Source: Scytonema sp. UIC 10036
GTDB lineage: Bacteria; Cyanobacteriota; Cyanobacteriia; Cyanobacteriales; Nostocaceae
NCBI RefSeq assembly: GCF_009725235.1
Contig: NZ_WJFC01000021.1
Span: 37,889-101,888 of the forward strand
DNA: 64,000 nucleotides
Reading direction: 5' to 3'
The notes beneath the pieces are model-generated. The model was not told the origin of the DNA. It made no database searches and saw only the letters and a list, made by a program, of their open reading frames with translations. Of this stretch, positions 47,804-57,176 are shown in pieces (within the stretch, counting starts at the first letter, position 1; the number at the start of each line of letters is the position of its first letter). Both the position numbers and the translations under genes were made by a program.

Positions 47804-48340
47804 AAGTTAACACTCTTTCTGACAATCGATATTTGGATTATCAGTTGTAAATCCTATAGTGTGCTGAGAGTAGCATTAAGAGTTGATAAAGAGGCGCAGC
47901 TATATGTTTGCAAGTTGGCAACCCAAATCTTTTATCAAGACTACGTATCTGTAGACTTAGATCCACTGAATAGCTGGTAGAAATCCTAACCTCTGTACTT
48001 GAAACTAAGTACATATTACCCTAAAAAAGGGTCGGAAATTATGCCGCTTCTTCACTAGGTTGATATTTGCTGTAATTTTTACGTAGTCTCTTAAATTTCC
48101 TTCATGTGGCATTAAGAGAAGCAAGAATTAAGAACGAAATCTTAAAAAGCAATTCCATTGATGACTCCTTAAAGTATTCTTTGCACAAAGCTTCAACCTA
48201 ATGATGAAGTCGAACGGCGGCTTCGCGCCTTGAAATTACCAAAATCTCTTTATCAGCTACATTAAGAGAACGTCTTTGGCGATCAAATCACCTTACCTGG
48301 TAAGCTCAAAAAAAGACAAACATCTTGGAGAATTTAGCCA
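47804..48340. other. Spacer with a scrap of protease-like sequence
   Basis: No intact gene is seen. The 27-base stretch TTATCAAGACTACGTATCTG... at 47932-47958 is identical to part of the serine-protease gene (50509-50535) and encodes YQDYVSVDL there. The surrounding sequence has degenerate coding character and suggests a nearly lost second protease gene. The end of the spacer is the leader of nuiA. Confidence 0.4.
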
Positions 48341-48742
48341 ATGAATCGTACTGAAGTTGCCGCAAAACTTCAAGAAGCTGCTAGTGGTGTATTTATGCCA
48401 AGTGAATCGGAATCTCCTTTTGAAGGAGTCTACTGGCAAGCTTCTCAAGGATCTGTCACTCCTCAAGAAATTTTAGAGTTGACAGGTCATCCTCAAGATG
48501 CATCAGTAGAAATTGTCGATCTAGATTATCTTTTCAGAAATCTTGCTGCCGAACAAGAATGGCATGACGACCAACAAAAAGAGGATGTTAAAAAGTATAA
48601 AAAACTTATAGATACCCTAAAAACTTACCTCACGGATATCCAAGTTTATCGCATTGGTAAAAGAAACATTGATGTTTATATTATTGGGAAAACAGAAGAA
48701 GGAGATTATCAAGGACTCTCAACAAAAGTTGTAGAAACTTGA
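48341..48742 (+). CDS. nuiA: NuiA-type inhibitor of NucA nuclease
   Basis: The 133-residue product matches NuiA: ASGVFMPSESESPFEGVYW, LTGHPQDASVEIVDLDYLF and VYRIGKRNIDVYIIGKTEE. NuiA is a cytoplasmic protein that binds NucA in a tight one-to-one complex and blocks its active site, protecting the cell from its own nuclease. The length is as expected. The gene converges on the nuclease gene, with about 107 bases between stops. Confidence 0.9.
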   Translation: MNRTEVAAKLQEAASGVFMPSESESPFEGVYWQASQGSVTPQEILELTGHPQDASVEIVDLDYLFRNLAAEQEWHDDQQKEDVKKYKKLIDTLKTYLTDIQVYRIGKRNIDVYIIGKTEEGDYQGLSTKVVET

Positions 48743-48849
48743 AAATTGGGAATTGGGCATCGGGAATTGGGCATCGTAAAAGTTATTCAATACACCATTA
48801 CCCCTAGCCCAATGCCTCTCAACGACAATTCGTTCAGAAATATTTGATT

Positions 48850-49686
48850 TTACTGATAATCAACTCTAGACTCAATTATGTTTTCAACTGAGTCAGAAAC
48901 ATTAGAGAACAAATTATAACCCGTTCTGGATTCAATTGTATCTACGCTTACTCTATAGGAACGCCAATCATTGTTTCTAATTCCCTGGTCGTTAGGCATA
49001 TCAACAGCGCTCACCCGTGTCAGAGTACTAACATCACTCGGACTTCCTGGTCCATCCAACACGACAATAGCTTTCCAAACTCTGTCTGGTACAGTTACCT
49101 TTCCGCCAGCAATTGTGCTAGCTCCTCCATTGGAGCCAGTACCGCCGGAGCCATAATTACCAGAGACGATATATAATTCTTTCCCCTGTCCTACCAGTTC
49201 TCTACCATAATCTTCCAAATCTGCCCAAGGTCCTTGATTATTATCAGGAGCTTGCGGGACGATATTCGTCATCAAAAATGTGGCAGAATTGTTTGCGCTC
49301 GTATTTGTTCTATCAGCAGAGGGTGCCATATGTCCTCTGTCAAATCCACTTCCTGTATAATCCGAACTGGTGACTCGGTAACAATCTGATGGTAATGTCG
49401 TATCAGCACGGAAATTGTCTTGACGTGGTGCGCTGCCAAGCCAAGAACTGTTTAACTGCCAACTGACCCAATTAGGAGTGCCTCTAAAGCAATTGTGTGA
49501 AGTTGCGTACTGAGGTTTGTCGAGCAATAAGTTAGCGTAACTTGAGCCTGCACCACTGGGATTGCCCATTTTCAGATGCACGCTTGTAGACTGGGCGGGC
49601 GCTGGTCTTAGCCAATTGGTTAGAAGTCCAAGCACAATGGGTGTAGCAACAGATGCTATTACCAGAGCCAATAAACGACTTTTCAT
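48850..49686 (-). CDS. nucA: Secreted DNA/RNA non-specific endonuclease NucA
   Basis: The 278-residue product has a signal peptide (about residues 1-31, ending APAQ). The nuclease domain holds the catalytic DRGH (116-119) and the metal-binding FLMTNIVPQAPDNNQG. The sequence matches the Anabaena NucA group of sugar non-specific ββα-metal nucleases, active outside the cytoplasm. The paired inhibitor lies downstream in the opposite direction. No missing residues were seen. Confidence 0.92.
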   Translation of the reverse strand: MKSRLLALVIASVATPIVLGLLTNWLRPAPAQSTSVHLKMGNPSGAGSSYANLLLDKPQYATSHNCFRGTPNWVSWQLNSSWLGSAPRQDNFRADTTLPSDCYRVTSSDYTGSGFDRGHMAPSADRTNTSANNSATFLMTNIVPQAPDNNQGPWADLEDYGRELVGQGKELYIVSGNYGSGGTGSNGGASTIAGGKVTVPDRVWKAIVVLDGPGSPSDVSTLTRVSAVDMPNDQGIRNNDWRSYRVSVDTIESRTGYNLFSNVSDSVENIIESRVDYQ

Positions 49687-50104
49687 TAATGGTAGTTATC
49701 AGAGTTTACACGCTACAGTATCCCGATGCTTCCTTTTTACAACAAGTCTTCCCCAATACATATTAGCGAAAACTATAATGTGTGAAAATATACAAATCAG
49801 TCTTGTTACTTAGGGATTCGTAGCGCTACATCCATTTTGGCTTTGGCAAAAGCGATAAGCCAACTGCCTAAGGTTCGACAGCCGTATCATAATCATCTAA
49901 GTGTGGTATCAGAAGCGACAAGTTATGTTGGACTGGTGGGAGAAAAATTTTGCGAGTTGTGAGTTGGGCGATCGGCATTGAATGGGTTTGCCCTAACGGT
50001 GAGCCAACGATGAGCCTAAAAGTGAGCCTTTCTGTCAGTAGTCACAATGGTATTTTCAAAATATAAGCTAAGCAACAGAAGTTAAGTTAAAAATATTTAA
50101 GCAC
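49687..50104. other. Spacer between nuclease and protease genes
   Basis: No intact gene was seen. On the plus strand bases 49836-49967 keep an open frame (LAKAISQLPKVRQPYHNHLS and further) that ends in TGA without a start. It is probably a remnant of unknown identity. The rest should contain both divergent promoters, which were not resolved. Confidence 0.35.
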
Positions 50105-51094
50105 ATGAAAATCAAACAACCTCAACTTCTAAATTTGAGAGCTTCTTACACGATCAAGAGCATAGGGAATATGAGTCAATGCATGGCTTTAGCAATGTTA
50201 GGACTTATATGTGCAGTTCCAGTCAAAGCCAATGTAGCCGACTTTGAAGTTCCGCAAAAGCCACCAACTCAAAAACGGTTACTGGCACATTCTACTAAAT
50301 CTGCCGTAGTTCGTATAGTCAATGGCTGTCAGGGAAAAGCTTACTTGCCACGTAACGGAAAAACTTATAACTTAACCTCTATTGGCTATGGATCGGGTTA
50401 TTTTGTGACTTCCAACGGTTACATCGTGACAAATGCTCATGTTACCCAATTGAGCCAAAATCAAGCAGAATGCATGCAGTTGTTATTTCAAGACTTTGTT
50501 AAACAAGTTTATCAAGACTACGTATCTGTAGACTTGAACACCCTTAAAACAATGGTCAAGCGCTCGCAACTGTTAACCTACACGCCAATTCAACAAGTGC
50601 TCTTACAAAATGGAAAAGCTTTACCGTTTGAACAGATTGTTTCTGGTGCTCCCAATGCTATAGGAAAAGATGTAGCAATTATTAAGATTGATGTCAAAAA
50701 TGTACCTATTCTGAAACTGGCAAACTCGCGAAGTGTACAACTCCTGGATCGCATCACAGTGATTGGATACCCAGCCGCCGCCGACTCTACAACAAGGCTC
50801 AGTGATGATTCCTTTCACGTACCATCAATTACAGATGGTGCTGTTTCAGCTATGAAAACAACAAGAGATGGCGAACCTGTGATTCAAACAAGCGCCTCAG
50901 TCACTCATGGCAATTCAGGTGGTCCAGCAGTCAACGAACAAGGTGAAGTCATTGGTATTGTTGCGTTTCGTGGAGATACAGTCAACAATCAAGAAGTACA
51001 AGGTTTTTCCTTTGTTATCCCAAGCAATACAATTAGGGAATTTATTAAGTTGGCAGGTATCCAAGCCGATAAAGAGGAAATTAGCCAAAAATAA
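50105..51094 (+). CDS. Exported trypsin-like serine protease (S1C/Deg-like)
   Basis: The 329-residue product has an N-terminal export signal (hydrophobic stretch around residues 25-40, MALAMLGLICAVPVKA). The catalytic triad is visible as TNAHVTQ (His112), KDVAIIKID (Asp189) and HGNSGGPAV (Ser271). No PDZ domain follows, so it is shorter than classical Deg proteases. An AAA protein gene begins 20 bases after its stop, forming a likely two-gene operon. Confidence 0.88.
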   Translation: MKIKQPQLLNLRASYTIKSIGNMSQCMALAMLGLICAVPVKANVADFEVPQKPPTQKRLLAHSTKSAVVRIVNGCQGKAYLPRNGKTYNLTSIGYGSGYFVTSNGYIVTNAHVTQLSQNQAECMQLLFQDFVKQVYQDYVSVDLNTLKTMVKRSQLLTYTPIQQVLLQNGKALPFEQIVSGAPNAIGKDVAIIKIDVKNVPILKLANSRSVQLLDRITVIGYPAAADSTTRLSDDSFHVPSITDGAVSAMKTTRDGEPVIQTSASVTHGNSGGPAVNEQGEVIGIVAFRGDTVNNQEVQGFSFVIPSNTIREFIKLAGIQADKEEISQK

Positions 51095-51114
51095 TAATAG
51101 GAATAGGGAAAAAT

Positions 51115-52575
51115 ATGTTGATTTTTGAAGAACACTTTCAAGACAACCGCCATAAATGGGCTACAAAAGATAGTGAGGAATGTTACCTTTGTATAGAAGC
51201 AAACCAGTATATGTTTGAACATAAGCGATCGGGTAACTGTTGGTGGCTAACGTGGCAATCTACAGATTTCTTCTACGACAAAAAAGAATTTCACATTCAT
51301 GTTGTTCTTGAAAAAATTGCTGGAGAATTAAATCACGGATATGGTTTTGTCTGGGGACTTTCAGACACCCGTAACTTCTTTGAATTCGTCATTTCCGATA
51401 CTGGGTATTACCGAATAGTTAAATATGATGACGGCAATTTCAAAGATATTGTTGCTTGGAAGCGCAGTTTTGGAATTCGCAAACCCAACACTGTAAATGT
51501 CCTGGAAATTCGACGACAAGAAGCTACTGTAGAATTTTATATCAATAGTACCCTTCAAGAAAAGCTACCAGCAGATACACTCACTCAAGTCAAAGATGGG
51601 AAGTTTGGCTTTGTGATTTATGACAAAATGAAAATTAAGGTACATAGCTTGATTGTGAGTGCCGAAAACGCTGAAACAAATTCTTACAAGTCCAATACTT
51701 CTCGCAATGATGCTGCTACTCAAGCATCCTTCTTGAAGCACGAACCACCAGTTGGTGATACTCTTGAAAAAGTATTTGCAGATTTAAATGCATTAATTGG
51801 ACTAGATCGTCCCAAACAGCAACTTCTCTCATTAGCAAATTTTCTCAAAGTCCAGACAGAACGAAAAAAGCGACGGCTAAAGACAGCAGACACGACACTG
51901 CATCTCGTTCTATATGGTTCTCCCGGTACGGGGAAGACAACTGTTGCGCGATTGGTCGGTCGCCTGTACAAACAGCTAGGTTGTCTCCAACACGGACACG
52001 TAGTGGAAACGGATCGCGCCGGAATTATTGGGGGTTACATCGGACAAACAGCGCTACGTGTTGCTGATGCAGTCGATAGCGCGTTGGAAGGTGTACTTTT
52101 TATTGATGAAGCTTATGCTCTTGTTCCAAAGGGCGGATCGTCTAATGATTTCGGTCACGAAGCAGTACAAGCCTTGCTCAAGCGGATGGAAGATCACCGC
52201 AACGAATTAGCTGTCATTGTAGCTGGCTATCCAGAGGAGATGGAGTACTTTATTGCATCAAATCCAGGATTGCAATCTCGCTTTAGTCGATTGTTTTACT
52301 TTGAGGACTATACACCAAGCGAACTTGTTTTGATTTTTGGAAAATTCTGTTACGACCATGGGTACACAATGGATATTTCAGCACGCATAGCTCTTCAAAA
52401 AATCTTTGAAACAGCTTATGCAAAACGCGACAAAAACTTTGGCAACGGGCGATTTGTACGTACTGTTTTTGAACGAAGTATTGAAAAGCAAGCAAATCGA
52501 ATTGCTAATTGTATGAAGGAAATGGACGATTCTAAAATTTCATTGATGATAGCAGAGGACTTAGAAAATCTTTGA
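51115..52575 (+). CDS. LamG-like/CbxX-type AAA+ ATPase
   Basis: The 486-residue product has an N-terminal beta-sandwich of LamG/concanavalin type (about residues 1-185; GNCWWLTWQSTDFFYD and NFFEFVISDTGYYRIVKYDD). A linker leads to a CbxX/CfqX-family AAA domain with Walker A YGSPGTGKTT (about 267-276), GGYIGQTALRVADAVD, Walker B VLFIDEAYAL and sensor AVIVAGYPEEME. The AAA part is like rubisco-activase CbbX, but the N-terminal lectin-like part is unusual. It likely works with the protease encoded before it. Confidence 0.85.
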   Translation: MLIFEEHFQDNRHKWATKDSEECYLCIEANQYMFEHKRSGNCWWLTWQSTDFFYDKKEFHIHVVLEKIAGELNHGYGFVWGLSDTRNFFEFVISDTGYYRIVKYDDGNFKDIVAWKRSFGIRKPNTVNVLEIRRQEATVEFYINSTLQEKLPADTLTQVKDGKFGFVIYDKMKIKVHSLIVSAENAETNSYKSNTSRNDAATQASFLKHEPPVGDTLEKVFADLNALIGLDRPKQQLLSLANFLKVQTERKKRRLKTADTTLHLVLYGSPGTGKTTVARLVGRLYKQLGCLQHGHVVETDRAGIIGGYIGQTALRVADAVDSALEGVLFIDEAYALVPKGGSSNDFGHEAVQALLKRMEDHRNELAVIVAGYPEEMEYFIASNPGLQSRFSRLFYFEDYTPSELVLIFGKFCYDHGYTMDISARIALQKIFETAYAKRDKNFGNGRFVRTVFERSIEKQANRIANCMKEMDDSKISLMIAEDLENL

Positions 52576-52581
52576 AACGTC

Positions 52582-52688
52582 TTATAGCATTTCCCGCTCT
52601 GCTGAAGTACAAATTTATCTGCGTTTGTCCGCGTTCATCTGCGGTTAATTCAATATCCTGTACCTCACGAACGAGGGAATTGCTATAA
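52582..52688. mobile_element. 107-bp MITE with TTATAGCA-type terminal repeats
   Basis: The ends TTATAGCATTTCCC (52582-52595) and GGGAATTGCTATAA (52675-52688) are inverted with one mismatch. The inside contains CTGCGGTTAATTCAATATCC and AAATTTATCTGCGTT. Related, degenerate copies in reverse orientation lie at 8198, 16360 and 25795. No coding capacity is present. It is a non-autonomous miniature element that inserted just after the AAA gene. Confidence 0.75.
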
Positions 52689-52689
52689 T

Positions 52690-53043
52690 TTATTTAATAG
52701 TTGTGCGAACTCGGAATGAGCCTACATTATCGTAGAAGAAAGTAAGCGGTACTGCATTTAAATTGACAATATGGTTTCCATTCCGAGACATACCAAGTTC
52801 TTGAGCAGATCTTTGTATAGCGCTATAGTATTTTTTTGAGGTATCTGATGCTAAAGGATGCCCAGAAATAACTGCTTCATTGACAATGAATGCTAACCAT
52901 CCATCTTCTTGAATTGGAATTTCTGTCTTATGAGAAATAAGAGTCAGATCGTTGAGGGTTAATCCGCTTTCCTTTAAAACTACAAATGGATCGGATAGCT
53001 CTGAAAACTTGACGGACTTGGCTGAAGGTATAAAAATCATCAT
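52690..53043 (-). CDS. Hypothetical protein of 117 aa
   Basis: The product begins MMIFIPSAKSVKFSELSDPF and has mixed strands and helices with ISGHPLASDTSKKYYSAIQR. The end is a beta hairpin (VPLTFFYDNVGSFRVRT). It has no signal peptide or known domain. The start could also be the second Met. It abuts the MITE at 52688 with one base between. No function is assigned. Confidence 0.5.
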   Translation of the reverse strand: MMIFIPSAKSVKFSELSDPFVVLKESGLTLNDLTLISHKTEIPIQEDGWLAFIVNEAVISGHPLASDTSKKYYSAIQRSAQELGMSRNGNHIVNLNAVPLTFFYDNVGSFRVRTTIK

Positions 53044-53069
53044 TAAACATCAATTGACATTTCAACCTC

Positions 53070-53097
53070 GTAGAGACGCGATTAATCGCGTCTCTAC
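53070..53097. repeat. 28-bp perfect palindrome (GTAGAGACGCGATT type)
   Basis: GTAGAGACGCGATT and its exact reverse complement AATCGCGTCTCTAC form a continuous 28-bp palindrome. Palindromes with this core are common intergenic elements of cyanobacteria. It lies 26 bases upstream of the small gene at 53043 and may be part of its leader. Confidence 0.85.
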
Positions 53098-53123
53098 ACC
53101 CGCAAAATTATTATGAAAAATCC

Positions 53124-53243
53124 TTAACCGAGTAGTATTGGGTCATGAATTAATAATTTTATACCGCAACCTTGGCAGAACTCCTCTGTATCTAAATTCT
53201 GTCTTTGAGACTTCAAGCAGGTGGGATTAATACAGTAGCTCAT
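53124..53243 (-). pseudogene. N-terminal fragment of a second zinc-ribbon kinase
   Basis: The 39-residue frame MSYCINPTCLKSQRQNLDTE and then FCQGCGIKLLIHDP matches the zinc-ribbon head of the full kinase at 55238 (Cys pairs conserved), and ends in a stop where the kinase continues RYRLIKPL. It lies directly downstream of that kinase gene. It is the leftover of a tandem kinase copy. Confidence 0.75.
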
Positions 53244-53261
53244 ATAATACTGATTTGAATT

Positions 53262-55238
53262 TTAAGGTGATACACAAGTGCGATCGCTGGTTTTAATAGG
53301 CAGAAATTGAGCTTTCTCTATAAGTTTTTGTCCTTGGTCTGTCAGTAGCAATTGAATATACGCTTTACCTGCTTTTTCTTGAATATTGTCTTCATTCGGA
53401 TAATTCTTATAAATAACAAATAAATCTCGTGTCAAAGGATATTCTTGATTTTTAAAAACTTCTAAATTGACTTGGTTCTTATTCTTTTCCGAACAAGAAC
53501 CTAGAGGAATAAGAGGCTTCTTATAGGGAGCTATAAACTTCCCAGGAGTTCGACCTATAGGTAAAGGGCGAATCCTACATTGATTGACAACAAGTGATGC
53601 TGAGGCATAATAAATACCTCCAGGCGTTTGTGCTAGTTGACGCAATCCTTGTGTAGTTTCTTCAAAAAAAATAGTATCATTACTAAATTTTTGCTCTTTT
53701 CCCAAAACATCATCCTGAAACCATTCTTTACTATGATGAGCAAAGCGCTTAATGGCAAGGTTATGACCTCCCACTTCGTTCCAGTTGCTAATTTTACCTC
53801 CATATATATCCTTTAATTGCCCTAAAGTCAAACCGGGAATGTTTAAACTGTGATGAACAGCCACTGCAACACCATCAATAGCTACGCGTTCTTGTGCAAG
53901 AGAAAACTCTTCAGCCTGTTTATTTTCTGTTTTCAGAAAAGCTCTGGAAGACTCTACTATATTGAGCCGTCCGTTTAATAACATTTGAATACCTGTTGTA
54001 GAACCAGGTGGTCCTTGATCGGCTCCAGGCTTCCTGTATTGTAATTGAAATTTTGAGAATGTTTGATTGATAGCTGGATGCACGAGATTGCGAAGAGATG
54101 CCCAAGTTGTACTACCACCAACAGTAAAAATTTCTTGAGGAACTGTGACATCTTTAAAGCATAATATTTTCTGATTTCTCATTGATATATATTGGCTCAA
54201 AAATGGCACACAAAGAATGATACTACTCGTGGCTAACCCAACAATTAACCACTGATTATAATTTGCTAGCTTTGGGTGATTAATTGTACTTCTAATTTTC
54301 TCTAAACTTTGTAAAATAGCTTTTGTATCTTTGGGACGTTGGTTAGGTGCTTCCATCATTAATCGATCTATCAAATCTGCTAAAGGCTTAGAAATTTGAG
54401 AAGCTTTTTCTCGCCAAATAAGTTGATGATTGCTATTATTAATAGGTAATTTATTTGGATGAATCCCTGTGAGTAAATGAATAAAAGTTCGTCCTAAAGC
54501 ATAAAAATCAGATTGTGGTACTGCCCTACCAACGAGTTGCTCTGGTGCTGTATATCCGGATGAAATTACAGTTGTTATAGTTTTTCCTTCAATAACTGTC
54601 TGTGTTAGTTTTCTAGCTGTTCCAAAATCAATTAATACTACTTTTGCATTAGATATAGTAGTTACTTCAGTGTCAGAATTTTTAGGTCTATCATAAGGAT
54701 ATTGAGCCAATTTCATCATAATATTTGAGGGTTTAATATCACGATGAAAAAAATCTTGCTGATGTACTTTATCTAATATCACAGTTATTTGTTGCAACCA
54801 GTCAATTGCTGTTTCTTCAGATATAACTCCATTGTGCTGTATCCATTCTTCTAAATTTTGCCCTTCAATTTTCTCCATGACCAAACAATGCAGCTTTTGA
54901 GAATTGCTTAAATAAACTTTAAAATAACCATCTTTTTCTACTTTGGGAATTCCTGAATATTCTAAGTTAGTTAATATATCTTTTTCTTGCTCAAACCACT
55001 TTAATAGCTGGAGGGATTCCTCATCTGGTTTAAGAATCTTGATAACTTTGACCCCTCCTTCTCGTGTGTCTTCAACTTCAAATATTTCTGTGGGAAAAGT
55101 AGGAGTAAGCTGTCGAAGTGGTTTAATCAGACGATAGCGGTCGTGAATAAGTAGCTTCGTACCGCAAGTTTGGCAGTACTCTCCTACATCCAAATTCTGT
55201 TCTCGCTTTGAGCAGTTAGGGTTAATGCAGTAGCTCAT
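53262..55238 (-). CDS. Serine/threonine kinase fused to a phosphate-binding-like domain
   Basis: The 658-residue product starts with a four-Cys zinc ribbon (CINPNC...CQTCG, residues 4-25). The kinase domain follows, with catalytic HRDIKPSNIM (165-174) and DFGTARK (204-210). One membrane segment lies at about 325-345. The extracytoplasmic part (about 370-650) resembles PstS/PBP phosphate-binding proteins (FTVGGSTTWASLRNLVHP, GGKISNWNEVGGHNLAI). A ligand outside the membrane may thus control phosphorylation inside. The glycine-rich loop of the kinase is weak. Confidence 0.88.
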   Translation of the reverse strand: MSYCINPNCSKREQNLDVGEYCQTCGTKLLIHDRYRLIKPLRQLTPTFPTEIFEVEDTREGGVKVIKILKPDEESLQLLKWFEQEKDILTNLEYSGIPKVEKDGYFKVYLSNSQKLHCLVMEKIEGQNLEEWIQHNGVISEETAIDWLQQITVILDKVHQQDFFHRDIKPSNIMMKLAQYPYDRPKNSDTEVTTISNAKVVLIDFGTARKLTQTVIEGKTITTVISSGYTAPEQLVGRAVPQSDFYALGRTFIHLLTGIHPNKLPINNSNHQLIWREKASQISKPLADLIDRLMMEAPNQRPKDTKAILQSLEKIRSTINHPKLANYNQWLIVGLATSSIILCVPFLSQYISMRNQKILCFKDVTVPQEIFTVGGSTTWASLRNLVHPAINQTFSKFQLQYRKPGADQGPPGSTTGIQMLLNGRLNIVESSRAFLKTENKQAEEFSLAQERVAIDGVAVAVHHSLNIPGLTLGQLKDIYGGKISNWNEVGGHNLAIKRFAHHSKEWFQDDVLGKEQKFSNDTIFFEETTQGLRQLAQTPGGIYYASASLVVNQCRIRPLPIGRTPGKFIAPYKKPLIPLGSCSEKNKNQVNLEVFKNQEYPLTRDLFVIYKNYPNEDNIQEKAGKAYIQLLLTDQGQKLIEKAQFLPIKTSDRTCVSP

Positions 55239-55271
55239 ACAATCATGCTACCTGAAGTGCTAACTTTTATT

Positions 55272-56162
55272 TTAAGCGATCGCTGTAGAGAATTGTTGCT
55301 TTTGTGTCAAACACATGGCAATCCCTTTTTCGTAATAAGCTGCTTCATTAATGAAAACTGGATAAACGGTTGATTGACCTTTGTAAGGAATGGCTTGACC
55401 ATCAAAGGTTAAAAACATGGGTTCGCCAGGATTGAGAGGTTGATAATCTCGAAATTGAAGCTGTGGGTGAATCATTGCTTGTAATTCTCCTTGCTCATTT
55501 TTTGGATAATCAACTATTTTTATACACTGATAAAGCGTCAGATTGGAAGGAACCGATAAAGGATTTCCTTGCTTGTAATTTTCCAAATAATCTAAAACTG
55601 CATAAGTCAGTTCTTCAGTTTGCTGAAATAATTTTGCATCCAACACACCTTGAGCAATTGAACCGACTTCAATTGTACAACCTAATTGACATATGGATCT
55701 GAGAAAAGGGCTTTCTTCTCCGGATTCTTGCCACCGATAAATTTTGATAAGTGAATTGATAGAACATAGGTAAGCAGCTAACCGAAGATTAAACGGACTA
55801 TTGTTAATAGGGATAATGGTTAACCCCATATTGGCAGTTGTACTGTGTAAGTCGATAACCACATCAACTTTGGAGTTACCTTTTGGCCCTAAAATTTGAT
55901 TAATAGCTTGGGCTTGTCTGTCTTCATAAGTCTGAGGTGTTGCATTGCTGAGATTTTCACTTGTAAAACAACGGTTCAAGTCGCGCTCAATGTAACGCCT
56001 TTGGGCTAAGAATGCTTGAGGATTTGCTAGTAGAGTTAGGCTTTCAAAACTAGACCGTTTAATGAAGTGAGGGTAGCGTTCAAATTTTTTAACCAAATAC
56101 GCACCCGTTAATTCATTCCCATGCGTTCCACCTACAATTGCAACCCGTTCGATCTGATTCAT
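55272..56162 (-). CDS. Aspartoacylase (AstE/AspA-like zinc hydrolase)
   Basis: The 296-residue product shows [10 protein letters not shown] (His14, Glu17 as zinc ligands), [11 protein letters not shown] and [15 protein letters not shown] (third zinc His), the signature of the aspartoacylase subfamily, which hydrolyses N-acetyl-aspartate or similar N-acyl amino acids. The length is normal. A LysR-type gene is divergent, with an operator-like inverted repeat between them, so the pair probably formed a regulated unit. Confidence 0.9.
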   Translation of the reverse strand: MNQIERVAIVGGTHGNELTGAYLVKKFERYPHFIKRSSFESLTLLANPQAFLAQRRYIERDLNRCFTSENLSNATPQTYEDRQAQAINQILGPKGNSKVDVVIDLHSTTANMGLTIIPINNSPFNLRLAAYLCSINSLIKIYRWQESGEESPFLRSICQLGCTIEVGSIAQGVLDAKLFQQTEELTYAVLDYLENYKQGNPLSVPSNLTLYQCIKIVDYPKNEQGELQAMIHPQLQFRDYQPLNPGEPMFLTFDGQAIPYKGQSTVYPVFINEAAYYEKGIAMCLTQKQQFSTAIA

Positions 56163-56236
56163 AATTTATGGGGAATCAATTTTGCTTTTAATATTAAAAA
56201 ACCTTTTACTATATGTCCAATACTTCTTTTACCTAG

Positions 56237-56261
56237 AAACTATATTTCCAAGATATAGTTT
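56237..56261. promoter_or_regulatory. LysR-type operator candidate
   Basis: AAACTATAT and ATATAGTTT are perfect 9-bp inverted arms around TTCCAAG. The palindrome ends 12 bases before the LysR start and lies 75 bases from the aspartoacylase start. Position, symmetry and AT-rich arms fit a LysR-type recognition site. Confidence 0.6.
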
Positions 56262-56273
56262 ACCGACTGTAAT

Positions 56274-57176
56274 ATGGAACTTCGACACCTGCGTTATTTT
56301 ATTGTTGTCGCTGAAGAGCTAAACTTTAGCCGTGCGGCTGAACGGCTGCACATAGCACAACCTCCTTTAAGCAAATAGATTCAAGACTTGGAAGATGAGT
56401 TGGGTGTACAACTGTTTGTCGATCGCAGAAGGCGTCCCCTTCAATTAACCTTAGCCGGACAAACGTTTCTGGAACAAGCCCGACTCGCTGTAGCCCAGAC
56501 AGAACAAGCTGTCAGATTAACAAGACTTGTGCATCAAGGTGAGTTAGGTCGCCTGACGGTAGGGTTTACAAGCTCTATTGCCAATAGCGTTTTACCCGAT
56601 ATAGTGCAGGTGTTTCGCCAACGCTTTCCAGAAGTGAAACTTGTCTGGCGCGAACTTTCAACTCACTCACAAATTCAAGAATTGCACGATCGCCAAATTG
56701 ATGTAGGCTTTTTTCATGTACCTCGTAAAATTGCGGAGTATGAAGACTTGAGTTTTATCACAATTTTAGAAGAACCGCTCATTGCTGTCCTTCCTGAAAC
56801 TCACCCACTGGCAACTCAAGCTAAAATTTCATTAAAAGCACTTGCTCAAGAGGAATTTGTTCTACCCAGCCGTCAATTTGTTCCTGGGTTATCTGAGGGA
56901 ATTTATCACCTTTGCGATCGGGCTAATTTTGTGCCAAATGTGACTCAAGAAGCGACACTCATGACAACAATTTTGGGACTTGTAGCAGGTGGAGTTGGAG
57001 TTGCGTTGCTTCCTGCTAACGCTCAAAATCTTCAACGCAAAGGAGTTGTTTATAAATCAATCAAAGGAAAAACCTTAACAGTTCAAATGGCTGCTTTTTG
57101 GCGGCATAATAACTCATCAGCAATTCTACGCGAATTCCTTAAGGTTACAAAAACTGTTACTGGCTACTCTCATTAA
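56274..57176 (+). pseudogene. LysR-type regulator with an in-frame stop in the HTH region
   Basis: The frame starts [20 protein letters not shown] and [15 protein letters not shown], then has TAG at 56376-56378, followed by IQDLEDELGVQLFVDRRR and a full substrate-binding domain to 57176. The TAG replaces the Gln (CAG) that is nearly invariant in LysR helix-turn-helix regions. All else is intact. A start at 56388 would give a protein without DNA-binding helix. The regulator is thus probably inactive unless the stop is suppressed. Confidence 0.85.
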
